Assembly (NCBI GenBank): GCA_003646935.1
Contig: QMLW01000163.1
Coordinates: 1-5,569, forward strand
Origin: Deltaproteobacteria bacterium
GTDB taxonomy: Bacteria; Desulfobacterota; DSM-4660; Desulfatiglandales; B25-G16
DNA length: 5,569 bases
Reading direction: 5' to 3'
This document shows, piece after piece, positions 1-5,569 of this stretch. The translations under genes and the position numbers were made by a program. The notes beneath the pieces were generated by a model. It saw only the letters and a program-made list of their open reading frames with translations. It had not been told where the DNA came from and searched no databases. How positions within the stretch are numbered: position 1 is the first letter of the stretch; each line of letters opens with the position of its first letter.

Positions 1-438
1 GTAGAGGAAAAGGTAGTCATGGAGAAGCCGGCGGTAGAGGAGAAGGCAGCGGCTCCCGCTTTTGATGAAGAAGCAGCGTATCGAGAGAGGATGGCTGCGC
101 AAGTTGAGGCAGAGGCGATCTATTTTGATTTTGATCGATCTTTTATCAGGCCCGAGTATAGACCCGTTCTCGCAAAGAAGGCGGAATTCCTGAGGGAATT
201 TCCGGAATACAATCTGAGGATCGAGGGCAACTGCGATGAGAGGGGCACCAATGAGTATAACCTCGCCTTGGGAGATAGAAGATCTGACAGTGCGAGGAAC
301 TACTTGATTTCACTTGGAATCTCACCTGACAGGATAGAAACCATAAGCTATGGTGAGGAGAGGCCCCTCGCTGTGGGACATAACGAAGCGTCGTGGTCTC
401 AGAACAGACGCGATGATTTCGTTCTCATGAAAAAGTAG
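1..438 (+). CDS. pal: Peptidoglycan-associated lipoprotein Pal, 5'-truncated by the window edge
   Basis: Pal is the outer-membrane lipoprotein of the Tol-Pal system. It binds peptidoglycan non-covalently and helps pull in the outer membrane at division. The reading frame is open from base 1 (Val-Glu-Glu-Lys...), so the lipoprotein signal lies upstream and the ATG at 19 is probably internal. Numbering from base 1, residues 1-37 are a Glu/Ala/Val-rich linker. Residues 38-145 form the OmpA-like domain: YFDFD (41-45), DERGTNEYN (79-87), LGDRRSDSARNYL (90-102), ISYGEERP (115-122) and QNRR (134-137). By analogy with OmpA-family structures, Asp79 and Arg94, 15 residues apart, are the likely diaminopimelate-contacting pair. 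The usual GH(T/C)DERGT motif reads GNCDERGT here, with Asn in place of His. The TAG stop is followed by 103 bases and then cpoB/ybgF, the classic tol-pal order. Family assignment is very secure; the true start is not visible. Confidence 0.96.
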   Translation, partial: VEEKVVMEKPAVEEKAAAPAFDEEAAYRERMAAQVEAEAIYFDFDRSFIRPEYRPVLAKKAEFLREFPEYNLRIEGNCDERGTNEYNLALGDRRSDSARNYLISLGISPDRIETISYGEERPLAVGHNEASWSQNRRDDFVLMKK

Positions 439-483
439 CCCTCACGTAGGTATCCGAAACCCAGGGCCTTCTCAGCTAGGGCC

Positions 484-516
484 GAGTGCTCATTCTAATA
501 GCTATTGCGCGCACTC
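484..516. repeat. Nested inverted repeat in the pal-cpoB gap
   Basis: GAGTGC (484-489) and GCACTC (511-516) are perfect 6-bp inverted arms around a 21-base interior, which contains the 10-bp palindrome AATAGCTATT (497-506). It could be a processing or attenuation hairpin, or an operator, between pal and cpoB. No T-run follows the right arm, so it does not look like an intrinsic terminator. Six-base arms with this spacing can arise by chance. Confidence 0.25.
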
Positions 517-529
517 CACATATCAATAG

Positions 530-534
530 GGAGG
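530..534 (+). promoter_or_regulatory. Shine-Dalgarno site supporting the GTG start of cpoB
   Basis: A perfect GGAGG lies 7 bases before the GTG at 542. An in-frame TAG at 527-529 means the reading frame cannot start earlier. A competing site, AAAGGA at 583-588, lies 7 bases before an in-frame GTG at 596, so an internal start there remains possible. Confidence 0.6.
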
Positions 535-541
535 GATCCCG

Positions 542-1870
542 GTGCTTTTAGAGATGTTATGGGGAATGCCGCGGGTTAGGCAAAAGGATAGAGGGGTGAC
601 ATCTGTTTTCATGAGGGCGGTTCTTTTGATTTGCTTTCTTTTCGCTTGCGTAGCTTCCTGTGCTTCCCAGAAAGACATGGTGCACCTCAACAAGCAGGTG
701 AATGCCCTCTACCGGCAGACTAAGGAGGACGGGGAACGGTCGGAAAGAATCATCGGGGAGCTCGAGGAGATCCTCAAGGAACACGAGGATGAACAGTGGG
801 AACTCCGCATGGCAATCGGTGAGCTGGAGTATAAGCTGAACGAGTTTGAGGAGCTGATTACGCAACAAAATTCCAGGCAGAGCGAATTAGAACAGCAGCT
901 CGTGAAGACCAGAGAATTGCAGGAAGCAGAGCGGACACAACTGGAGGAGATGCTCAAGGCACGGGACACGGAGCAAGATAAAAAGATAAGGGAGCTGGAG
1001 CGGTCATTTGAGATTAAGGAAGCAAAGCGGACACAACTGGAGGAGACGTTCAAGGCATGGATAGCACAGCATGAGGAGATGCTCAAGGCACGGGACACGG
1101 AGCAGGAGGCAAAACGCCAGGAAGCATTAGAGGTGATAAAAAGTGAACAGGACTCCCTTCGCACGACTATCGCTCAACTTCAAGCGGATCTTCTCGGGGT
1201 GAGGGAGAATATCCAGGTTCTGACCGGCCAGATAGAGGAGAACAATTACCTGATAAAAAGCACTATAGAGAAGGATACAACCAAAACAGATGTCATGGCA
1301 TCCCAACTGAATGAGCTCTCCTTGATCACGGAGGATTTCAGGTTGATCACCGAGGATTTTAGATCGAGGCTTGAAGTCCTTGAGGATTATGTCAGTGCCG
1401 AGATAGAGGCAAAGAAGCAGGATGCTCTTCAGGAGAAGAGCTCTCCACCGGAGCAAAAAGGAGAAACTGAAAGTCCCGCTCCTCAGCAGAGAGAGCTTAC
1501 GGAATCAGAACTATATGATAGGGCACTAGGATATTATAGGGATGGTCGGCACACGGAAGCCATGGCGGATTTCAACGACTTTCTCAGGCGGTATCCTGAA
1601 TCCCAGCTTGCCGATAACGCCCATTTCTGGATAGGAGAATCGTATAGGGCTCAAGGGGAGTATGAGCAGGCGATCTTGGCCTATCAAAAGGTCATTAATG
1701 ACTATCCCAAGGGAAACAAGGTTCCTGTCGCCATGTTACACCAGGGATTAGCCTTTGAGAAGATAGAAGATCCAACAACTGCAGACCTCGTGTTCAAGAA
1801 ACTGGTGAAGGAATTTCCGAAGACAAGGGAGGCAGAGATCGCGCAGAAGAGACTTCAAAGGACTCGATAG
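542..1870 (+). CDS. cpoB: Tol-Pal system protein CpoB/YbgF, lipoprotein-like, with an extended coiled coil and TPR domain
   Basis: CpoB (YbgF) is a periplasmic partner of TolA and PBP1B that coordinates peptidoglycan synthesis with outer-membrane constriction. The order pal-cpoB fits. With the GTG at 542 (442 aa) there is a charged N-terminus, then a hydrophobic stretch (about 25-38) ending in VASC, a good lipobox with Cys40. Starts at GTG 596 or ATG 611 would give more normal signal peptides. Residues about 45-295 are a highly charged Glu/Lys/Arg/Gln/Leu coiled coil. A Pro/Glu-rich linker (301-318) follows. Residues 319-442 are the C-terminal TPR unit, with LYDRALGYYRDGRHTEA (324-340), WIGESYRAQGEYEQAILAYQ (363-382) and a third degenerate repeat. 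E. coli CpoB has about 263 residues, so nearly all the extra length is coiled coil, built partly from internal duplications (bases 921-1105 and 1322-1363). The protein is probably anchored in a membrane by lipidation, unlike the soluble E. coli protein. Family call is secure; the exact start is not. Confidence 0.92.
   Translation: MLLEMLWGMPRVRQKDRGVTSVFMRAVLLICFLFACVASCASQKDMVHLNKQVNALYRQTKEDGERSERIIGELEEILKEHEDEQWELRMAIGELEYKLNEFEELITQQNSRQSELEQQLVKTRELQEAERTQLEEMLKARDTEQDKKIRELERSFEIKEAKRTQLEETFKAWIAQHEEMLKARDTEQEAKRQEALEVIKSEQDSLRTTIAQLQADLLGVRENIQVLTGQIEENNYLIKSTIEKDTTKTDVMASQLNELSLITEDFRLITEDFRSRLEVLEDYVSAEIEAKKQDALQEKSSPPEQKGETESPAPQQRELTESELYDRALGYYRDGRHTEAMADFNDFLRRYPESQLADNAHFWIGESYRAQGEYEQAILAYQKVINDYPKGNKVPVAMLHQGLAFEKIEDPTTADLVFKKLVKEFPKTREAEIAQKRLQRTR
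921..1105 (+). repeat. Intragenic repeats in the cpoB coiled coil (32-, 43- and 11-codon spacings)
   Basis: Bases 921-950 recur at 1017-1046 with one mismatch, 96 bases (32 codons) apart. Bases 944-975 recur exactly at 1073-1104, 129 bases (43 codons) apart. The difference is 11 codons: residues 167-177 (EETFKAWIAQH) and 178-188 (EEMLKARDTEQ) are a degenerate tandem hendecad pair at 1040-1072 and 1073-1105. All spacings keep the reading frame. The high nucleotide identity suggests fairly recent in-frame duplication. Confidence 0.85.
1322..1363 (+). repeat. Tandem 21-bp (one heptad) duplication in cpoB
   Basis: Bases 1322-1342 and 1343-1363 are adjacent 21-base copies with four differences, each coding for LITEDFR (residues 261-267 and 268-274). 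One copy equals exactly one coiled-coil heptad, so the duplication lengthens the helix without shifting its register. Confidence 0.85.
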
Positions 1871-1898
1871 AGGGCAAATGATCCAGACTATCTGTGCT

Positions 1899-3077
1899 CT
1901 ACTCTTCATATCCGAGGTATGGCCTCCTGACCTCCAGAAAAGCCTCCAGCCCTTGAGAGCAATCATCGAGCAGTTCATCAACACCGATGCCACCCTCTAA
2001 GGCCATCCTTATGGAGGAATCTCCGAAAATGAGGTCTATGGGGGGACGATCGAAATCATATTCATACGGTGGCTGCCGCCACGAAAAATCATCAACAAAG
2101 ACCTCCATTACTGCCTTGAGCAAGGCAACCGATGTCTGAAAGGGACGATACTCGTAAGGGTTCAGCACGTGGAGCATAAGACCGCCACAGCGCTTCCCCT
2201 CCCACTTATTGAATGTTGGCCGAAACCAATATTCCTGTAGACAACAGCCAGTGAGATATTGAGGGGGCAGGCCTTCCTTCACCTTGACGGGATCTATAAA
2301 GGGAGCTCCAAATATCTCGAATGGCCGACAGGTTCCCCTGCCCTCGGAGATATTTGTTCCCTCCCAGATGACCTGCCCTGGATATACCTGGGCCGTGGCG
2401 AACAGTGGCATGTTGGGAGATGGCATGAGCCATCTCCGGCCCACATCATTCCATAGCATGTGTCGTTGCCATCCCTTGAGGGGCAGCACGGTAATATCGC
2501 AGCCTAACTTTAGGGCGTCATTGAAGAGATACGCGAGTTCTCCTATGGTCATCCCATGACGCATGGGAAGGGTAAATGGTCCCACGAGTGAGGTGAACTT
2601 CCTGCGTAAGAGGTTGCCCTCAACGATTGCCCCGCCCAAGGGATTCGGTCTGTCCAAAATAAGCACTCCTTTCCCCGCTTTGGCGGCATCCTTGAGGCAT
2701 TGGAGCATGGTGCTGATAAAGGTGTATACCCTTGTGCCTACGTCCTGAAGGTCAATAATTAGGAGATCTATGCTCTCCAGTATGGTGGGCAGCCTGTCTG
2801 CTTTGGAACCATAGAGGCTTATCACGGGAATACGGAGCTCGGGATCGATGCTATCTTCTGTCTCGATCATGTTGTCCTGGTCCTCACCCCAAAACCCATG
2901 CTGTGGCCCCAAGAGGACCTTAAGCTGTCCGGGAAGGAGGGCGGAGATTGCCTCCTTTGCGTTCACGAGATTGCGGTCTACCGAAGCATGATTTGCGAGA
3001 AGCCCCAGCGACTGCCCCTTGAACCTTCTCCAATATCCTTCTATGAATCGATCCAGGCCCGTGTCAACCCGCGCCAT
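1899..3077 (-). CDS. namZ: DUF1343 / NamZ-type exo-beta-N-acetylmuramidase-like protein (GH171)
   Basis: Characterised NamZ enzymes (DUF1343, GH171) remove MurNAc from the non-reducing end of peptidoglycan fragments in wall recycling. From the ATG at 3077 (392 aa, a normal family length) the motifs run in order: GLLANHASVD (25-34), GPQHGFWGEDQDNMIE (57-72), DLQDVGTRVYTF (109-120), DRPNPLGG (142-149), PMRHGMTIGELAY (171-183), SPNMP (220-224), EGTNISEGRGT (239-249), then GAPFIDP. I chose this start because AAGGGGGAG (3090-3082) lies just upstream. The ATG at 3098 would add seven residues but has no ribosome site. Neither start gives a signal peptide, so a cytoplasmic protein is predicted, unlike secreted NamZ. 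The usual PEHG reads PQHG here, which may mark a subfamily and could affect activity. The gene converges on cpoB and diverges from folC. No nagZ, amgK or murU is visible. Family membership is very secure; the activity is inferred. Confidence 0.9.
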   Translation of the reverse strand: MARVDTGLDRFIEGYWRRFKGQSLGLLANHASVDRNLVNAKEAISALLPGQLKVLLGPQHGFWGEDQDNMIETEDSIDPELRIPVISLYGSKADRLPTILESIDLLIIDLQDVGTRVYTFISTMLQCLKDAAKAGKGVLILDRPNPLGGAIVEGNLLRRKFTSLVGPFTLPMRHGMTIGELAYLFNDALKLGCDITVLPLKGWQRHMLWNDVGRRWLMPSPNMPLFATAQVYPGQVIWEGTNISEGRGTCRPFEIFGAPFIDPVKVKEGLPPQYLTGCCLQEYWFRPTFNKWEGKRCGGLMLHVLNPYEYRPFQTSVALLKAVMEVFVDDFSWRQPPYEYDFDRPPIDLIFGDSSIRMALEGGIGVDELLDDCSQGLEAFLEVRRPYLGYEE

Positions 3078-3081
3078 GGTT

Positions 3082-3090
3082 CTCCCCCTT
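3082..3090 (-). promoter_or_regulatory. Shine-Dalgarno site of the namZ-like gene
   Basis: On the reverse strand AAGGGGGAG ends 4 bases before the ATG at 3077, with the AGGGGG part about 6 bases away. It decides between the two in-frame ATG codons at 3098 and 3077, because it lies inside the coding region if 3098 is used and nothing similar precedes 3098. Confidence 0.65.
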
Positions 3091-3112
3091 TTTACCATTC
3101 GTGAAATATCGA

Positions 3113-3141
3113 TTGTGCCTGCTTGGTATTTTTAGTATCAT
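3113..3141 (+). promoter_or_regulatory. Candidate sigma70-like promoter for folC
   Basis: TTGTGC (3113-3118, matching the TTG of the -35 consensus) and TATCAT (3136-3141, five of six -10 bases) are separated by 17 bases. Transcription would start near 3148, giving a leader of roughly 88 bases before folC. A second -10-like hexamer, TACTAT (3216-3221), lacks a good -35 and would leave almost no leader. Confidence 0.35.
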
Positions 3142-3159
3142 GCCCCGAACCTCGCACAA
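3132..3159 (-). promoter_or_regulatory. Weak candidate promoter for the namZ-like gene
   Basis: On the reverse strand TTGTGC (3159-3154) is followed after 16 bases by TACTAA (3137-3132), three of six bases of the -10 consensus. It overlaps the candidate folC promoter face to face, and its -35 lies in the other arm of the inverted repeat. The score is poor and the call tentative. Confidence 0.2.
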
Positions 3160-3235
3160 TCATTTAGCATATCAACTACTTAACTTGATTCTTCGAGGAC
3201 ATGGATACCTGAACGTACTATTGTAGAGTTGGCCG

Positions 3236-4558
3236 ATGGTAAGTCAAGCTAAAGGTGCTGATGGCCGCGGTTCCTCATATGAAGAGGCGCTCAGCAGGCT
3301 GTATAGCCTCCAGAAGTATGGGATTAAATTCGGGCTCTCGAAGACCTCCAATCTTCTGAGGGCATTTAAAGACCCCCACCTTGGTCAGCGCTACATCCAT
3401 ATCGCTGGAACCAATGGCAAGGGATCGGTAGGGGCCATGTTGGAGGCCATCCTGCTGAAATCGGGCCTTACGGTGGGCCTTTACACATCACCCCACTTGG
3501 TGAGCTTTACCGAGCGGTTTCGGATCAACAAGGTTTGTATCGAGAGGGATCAGGCAGCCGCACTGATGAATGAAATCGACGCGGCGGTGGATAAGAGGGA
3601 ACCGCCCACCTTTTTCGAGATGGCCACCGCGATGGCGCTCATCTATTTTGCCCGCAACAACGTTGATATCGGCATTATCGAAGCTGGAATGGGTGGACGC
3701 CTCGATGCCACCAATGTCATTACTCCCATGGTCTCGGTGATAACCAATATCGGGCTTGAGCACCGCCAATTTCTGGGCAATACCATCACCGACATTGCGA
3801 GGGAGAAGGGCGGGATAATAAAGACGGGGATTGATGTGGTGACCGCCGTCAACCAGACGCCCGTGAAGCGGCTTATTCAAGCGCTGTGCGATGAGAGAGG
3901 CGCTCCATGCTGGAGAATAGGCCGCGACGCGCGCTATCAGAGGTTGCCGTCGGGCCATCTGGGATACTATGGATTACGGGATAGCTACCCCAAGCTGGCG
4001 CTCGGTCTTAAGGGGAGATTCCAGTACAGGAACGCTGCTTTATGCCTCTTGGCTCTGGAGATACTCAAGCGAAAAGGGATCGCGGCTTCCGAAGATGATA
4101 TCCGATTGGGGCTTGCCGATCCCCTATGGCCTGGAAGGCTCGAGATCGTCTCCGCCAGGCCAATGATCGTCCTCGATGGTGCGCATAATATCGCTGCTAT
4201 GAGGTCGCTCGCGGATTCAATAAAGCGGGATTTTGACTTTAAAGACCTCGTGTTAGTGGTGGGCATCATGGCGGATAAGGAGATCTCGCCTATCTTGCGT
4301 GAGGTATTGCCCCTGGCCAGCAAGACGATTTTTACCAGGCCTGCCTACTACCGGGCGTCCGAACCCCAGCTGCTCTTGCAGGCGGCGGAGAAGCTTGGTT
4401 CGACCGGTGAGGTTAGGGTTCCTTTATCTGCTGCCATCGAAAGGGCCCGAAATCTGGCTGGTGAGAGAGATCTTATATTGATTACCGGGTCTCTGTTCAC
4501 CGTTGGTGAGGCGAAGTCATGCCTGGATCCCACGCGATACCCAAGAGAGCATGGTTGA
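3236..4558 (+). CDS. folC: Bifunctional folylpolyglutamate synthase / dihydrofolate synthase FolC
   Basis: FolC is a cytoplasmic Mur-ligase-family enzyme that uses ATP to add glutamate to dihydropteroate (making dihydrofolate) and to reduced folates (polyglutamylation). The 440-aa length is typical. Visible motifs: P-loop GTNGKGS (58-64), TSPHLVSFTERFRIN (84-98), EAGMGGRLDATN (149-160), TNIGLEHRQFLGNT (170-183), REKGGIIK (189-196, whose first Lys sits where the family has a carbamylated Lys), the PGRLE element (299-303), LDGAHN (313-318) opening the C-terminal glutamate-binding domain, and ITGSLFTVGEA (416-426). An in-frame TAG at 3224-3226 and the lack of another ATG before the P-loop region fix the start at 3236, although its ribosome site is weak (only TAGAG nearby). 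Both activities are inferred from the family; sequence alone does not prove that dihydrofolate synthase activity is kept. lptD follows 170 bases downstream on the same strand. Confidence 0.95.
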   Translation: MVSQAKGADGRGSSYEEALSRLYSLQKYGIKFGLSKTSNLLRAFKDPHLGQRYIHIAGTNGKGSVGAMLEAILLKSGLTVGLYTSPHLVSFTERFRINKVCIERDQAAALMNEIDAAVDKREPPTFFEMATAMALIYFARNNVDIGIIEAGMGGRLDATNVITPMVSVITNIGLEHRQFLGNTITDIAREKGGIIKTGIDVVTAVNQTPVKRLIQALCDERGAPCWRIGRDARYQRLPSGHLGYYGLRDSYPKLALGLKGRFQYRNAALCLLALEILKRKGIAASEDDIRLGLADPLWPGRLEIVSARPMIVLDGAHNIAAMRSLADSIKRDFDFKDLVLVVGIMADKEISPILREVLPLASKTIFTRPAYYRASEPQLLLQAAEKLGSTGEVRVPLSAAIERARNLAGERDLILITGSLFTVGEAKSCLDPTRYPREHG

Positions 4559-4728
4559 ATAGCGGTAGCACGATCAGATTCGATGATTAGTACCTGCTCG
4601 ATACGTGCGCTGATTGCATGCATATCCTTGATAAGAGGAAACAATACTCTTCGAGGTGAGACTACGGAACAATGCACACCTCCTCTAAAATACACGAAGC
4701 CCTGCGTCACGCTGAGGGCGGTTTGCCA

Positions 4729-5569
4729 GTGATCAGGTGCCGGATACTGTTCATGACCGCAATGCTCCTTTTTATATTTTTCACAGCAGGGGCACGGTGT
4801 AGCGCCGAGGAACCACCACGCTCCTGGCATATTACCGCTGATAAGATAGTGAACCTGGCAGACGATGACCTTTTCGTAGCCGAGGGAACGGTCATTATTT
4901 CCAGGGAAGACCAAATCCTTACGGCCGATAGGGTGACCTATAACAGGAGATCAGCGTTTGTAAGGGCAGAGGGAAACGTCCGGCTTTCGTCGGCAGGCCA
5001 TATCCTGCGATGTGAGAGGGGAACCTTTAATCTCAATGACGGGACAGCGTACCTGTTGAGGGGGAGTCTCTTTCTGGGTACCAATCATTTCTACATCCGC
5101 GGTCGAGACATGTGGAAAACAGGCCCCTCAACCTATTTCGTCAAGGGTTGCAGGATTACCTCATGCGACGGGGAGTCGCCGGACTGGTCCATTACGGGAT
5201 CAGAGGTGGAAGTCACCATTGAGGGCTACGGCACTGCAAAACATGCGGCCTTTTTCGTGAAGCGCGTTCCCCTTCTGTATTTCCCCTATATTATCTTTCC
5301 GGCAAAGAGGAAGAGACAGACTGGGTTTTTGCCGCCCAGCGTTGGATATTCCGAGAGAAACGGCATGGACTTCGAACTCCCATTCTTCTGGGCGACATCA
5401 CAGCAGACCGATGCCACCTTTTATGAGCGGTACCTTGCAGAGAGGGGCGTCAAGCACGGCCTTGAGGTTCGATACATAACTGGTGTAGACTCAAAGGGTG
5501 CCTTCCTCTACGATACCATCTCCGACAGAAGAGAGAGCAAGGACATGTTCAGCGAGGATGATCTCAAGA
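4729..5569 (+). CDS. lptD: LPS-assembly outer-membrane protein LptD (OstA/Imp), 3'-truncated by the window edge
   Basis: LptD with lipoprotein LptE forms the outer-membrane translocon that inserts lipopolysaccharide into the outer leaflet. The visible 280 residues, numbered from GTG 4729, show a signal peptide (RCR, then hydrophobic 6-21, likely cleaved after CSA at 26). An LptA/OstA-like beta-jellyroll domain follows at about 33-125 (ITADKI, VAEGTVIIS, LTADRVTYN, AEGNVRL). The barrel region begins with the Cys pair C141/C146 in GCRITSCDG, then PDW, and the conserved VPLLYFPYIIFP (180-191) and RQTGFLPPSVGYSERNG (196-212). The start is uncertain. The frame is closed by TGA at 4657-4659, so ATG 4672 (with GAGGTGA 12 bases upstream), TTG 4723, GTG 4729 and ATG 4753 all compete. 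I favour 4729 because it gives a normal-length signal peptide. The frame is intact to the window end. It may be cotranscribed with folC, as no terminator is seen between them. Confidence 0.93.
   Translation, partial: MIRCRILFMTAMLLFIFFTAGARCSAEEPPRSWHITADKIVNLADDDLFVAEGTVIISREDQILTADRVTYNRRSAFVRAEGNVRLSSAGHILRCERGTFNLNDGTAYLLRGSLFLGTNHFYIRGRDMWKTGPSTYFVKGCRITSCDGESPDWSITGSEVEVTIEGYGTAKHAAFFVKRVPLLYFPYIIFPAKRKRQTGFLPPSVGYSERNGMDFELPFFWATSQQTDATFYERYLAERGVKHGLEVRYITGVDSKGAFLYDTISDRRESKDMFSEDDLK

Larger units (their letters stand above)
3111..3161. repeat. 8-bp perfect inverted repeat in the namZ/folC divergent region
   Basis: GATTGTGC (3111-3118) and GCACAATC (3154-3161) are perfect inverted copies with centres 43 bp apart. 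They lie in the only non-coding stretch between two divergent genes. This could be a pair of regulator half-sites, or coincidence. The arms are too far apart and AT-rich for a convincing terminator hairpin. Confidence 0.45.

Noticed and set aside
709..1164. Reverse-strand Ser/Cys-rich open frame of 151 codons
   Set aside because: Its Ser-rich composition is the antisense image of the Glu/Lys-rich coiled-coil codons of cpoB, so it is not a gene.
2259..2559. Two plus-strand open frames opposite the namZ-like gene
   Set aside because: They are antisense to conserved DUF1343 motifs, short, and without a recognisable product.
3096..3098. Upstream ATG as the start of the namZ-like gene
   Set aside because: It has no ribosome site upstream, whereas the ATG at 3077 has AAGGGGGAG at suitable distance. 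The seven added residues do not create a signal peptide.
3488..3958. Reverse-strand open frame of 156 codons inside folC
   Set aside because: It lies entirely opposite the conserved FolC catalytic region and has no domain of its own.
4614..4649. TTGCAT and TTGATA as -35 boxes of an lptD promoter
   Set aside because: No -10-like hexamer occurs at 16-18 bases from either one.
4789..4803. Possible lipobox (GARC) at the lptD N-terminus
   Set aside because: Arg directly before the Cys does not fit the lipobox pattern. LptD is a signal-peptidase-I substrate and cleavage after CSA fits better.
4348..4914. Long reverse-strand open frame (188 codons) across the folC end and lptD start
   Set aside because: It overlaps two well-supported genes, covers the folC C-terminal motifs in antisense, and shows no recognisable domain, so it is a shadow frame.

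Overview
The window comes from the chromosome of a Gram-negative (two-membrane) bacterium. Its genes belong to the outer-membrane machinery (Pal, CpoB/YbgF, LptD), with a folate gene and a peptidoglycan-recycling type hydrolase among them. Base composition looks close to 50% GC. Coding is dense, and no phage, insertion sequence, CRISPR, tRNA or rRNA signature was seen. The Pal motif with Cys before DERGT and the lipobox-bearing YbgF resemble proteins I associate with Desulfobacterota (the former Deltaproteobacteria). That placement is an inference from family resemblance, not a proven assignment.

Layout. (1) Bases 1-438 (+) hold the 3' part of pal, the OmpA-like peptidoglycan-binding lipoprotein of the Tol-Pal system. 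(2) A 103-base gap with a weak inverted repeat separates it from 542-1870 (+), cpoB/ybgF, which has an enlarged coiled coil full of internal repeats and a C-terminal TPR domain. (3) On the opposite strand, 3077-1899 encodes a DUF1343 protein of the NamZ type (exo-beta-N-acetylmuramidase, GH171) without a visible signal peptide. It converges on cpoB with only 28 bases between the stop codons. (4) A divergent intergenic region of about 160 bases carries an 8-bp inverted repeat and candidate promoters. (5) 3236-4558 (+) is folC, folylpolyglutamate/dihydrofolate synthase. (6) After a 170-base gap, lptD begins at about 4729 (+) with a signal peptide, the LptA-like N-terminal domain and the start of the barrel domain, and it runs off the window end.

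How they work together. Pal and CpoB act in the periplasm, tying outer-membrane constriction to peptidoglycan synthesis. LptD is the outer-membrane LPS exporter. NamZ-type enzymes release terminal MurNAc from peptidoglycan fragments, so the reverse-strand gene plausibly belongs to wall recycling. FolC is housekeeping. I find no convincing new multi-gene system. The most notable items are the repeat-built coiled coil of CpoB, the variant, apparently cytoplasmic NamZ-like protein placed antisense inside an envelope locus, and the inverted repeat with overlapping candidate promoters upstream of folC and namZ.
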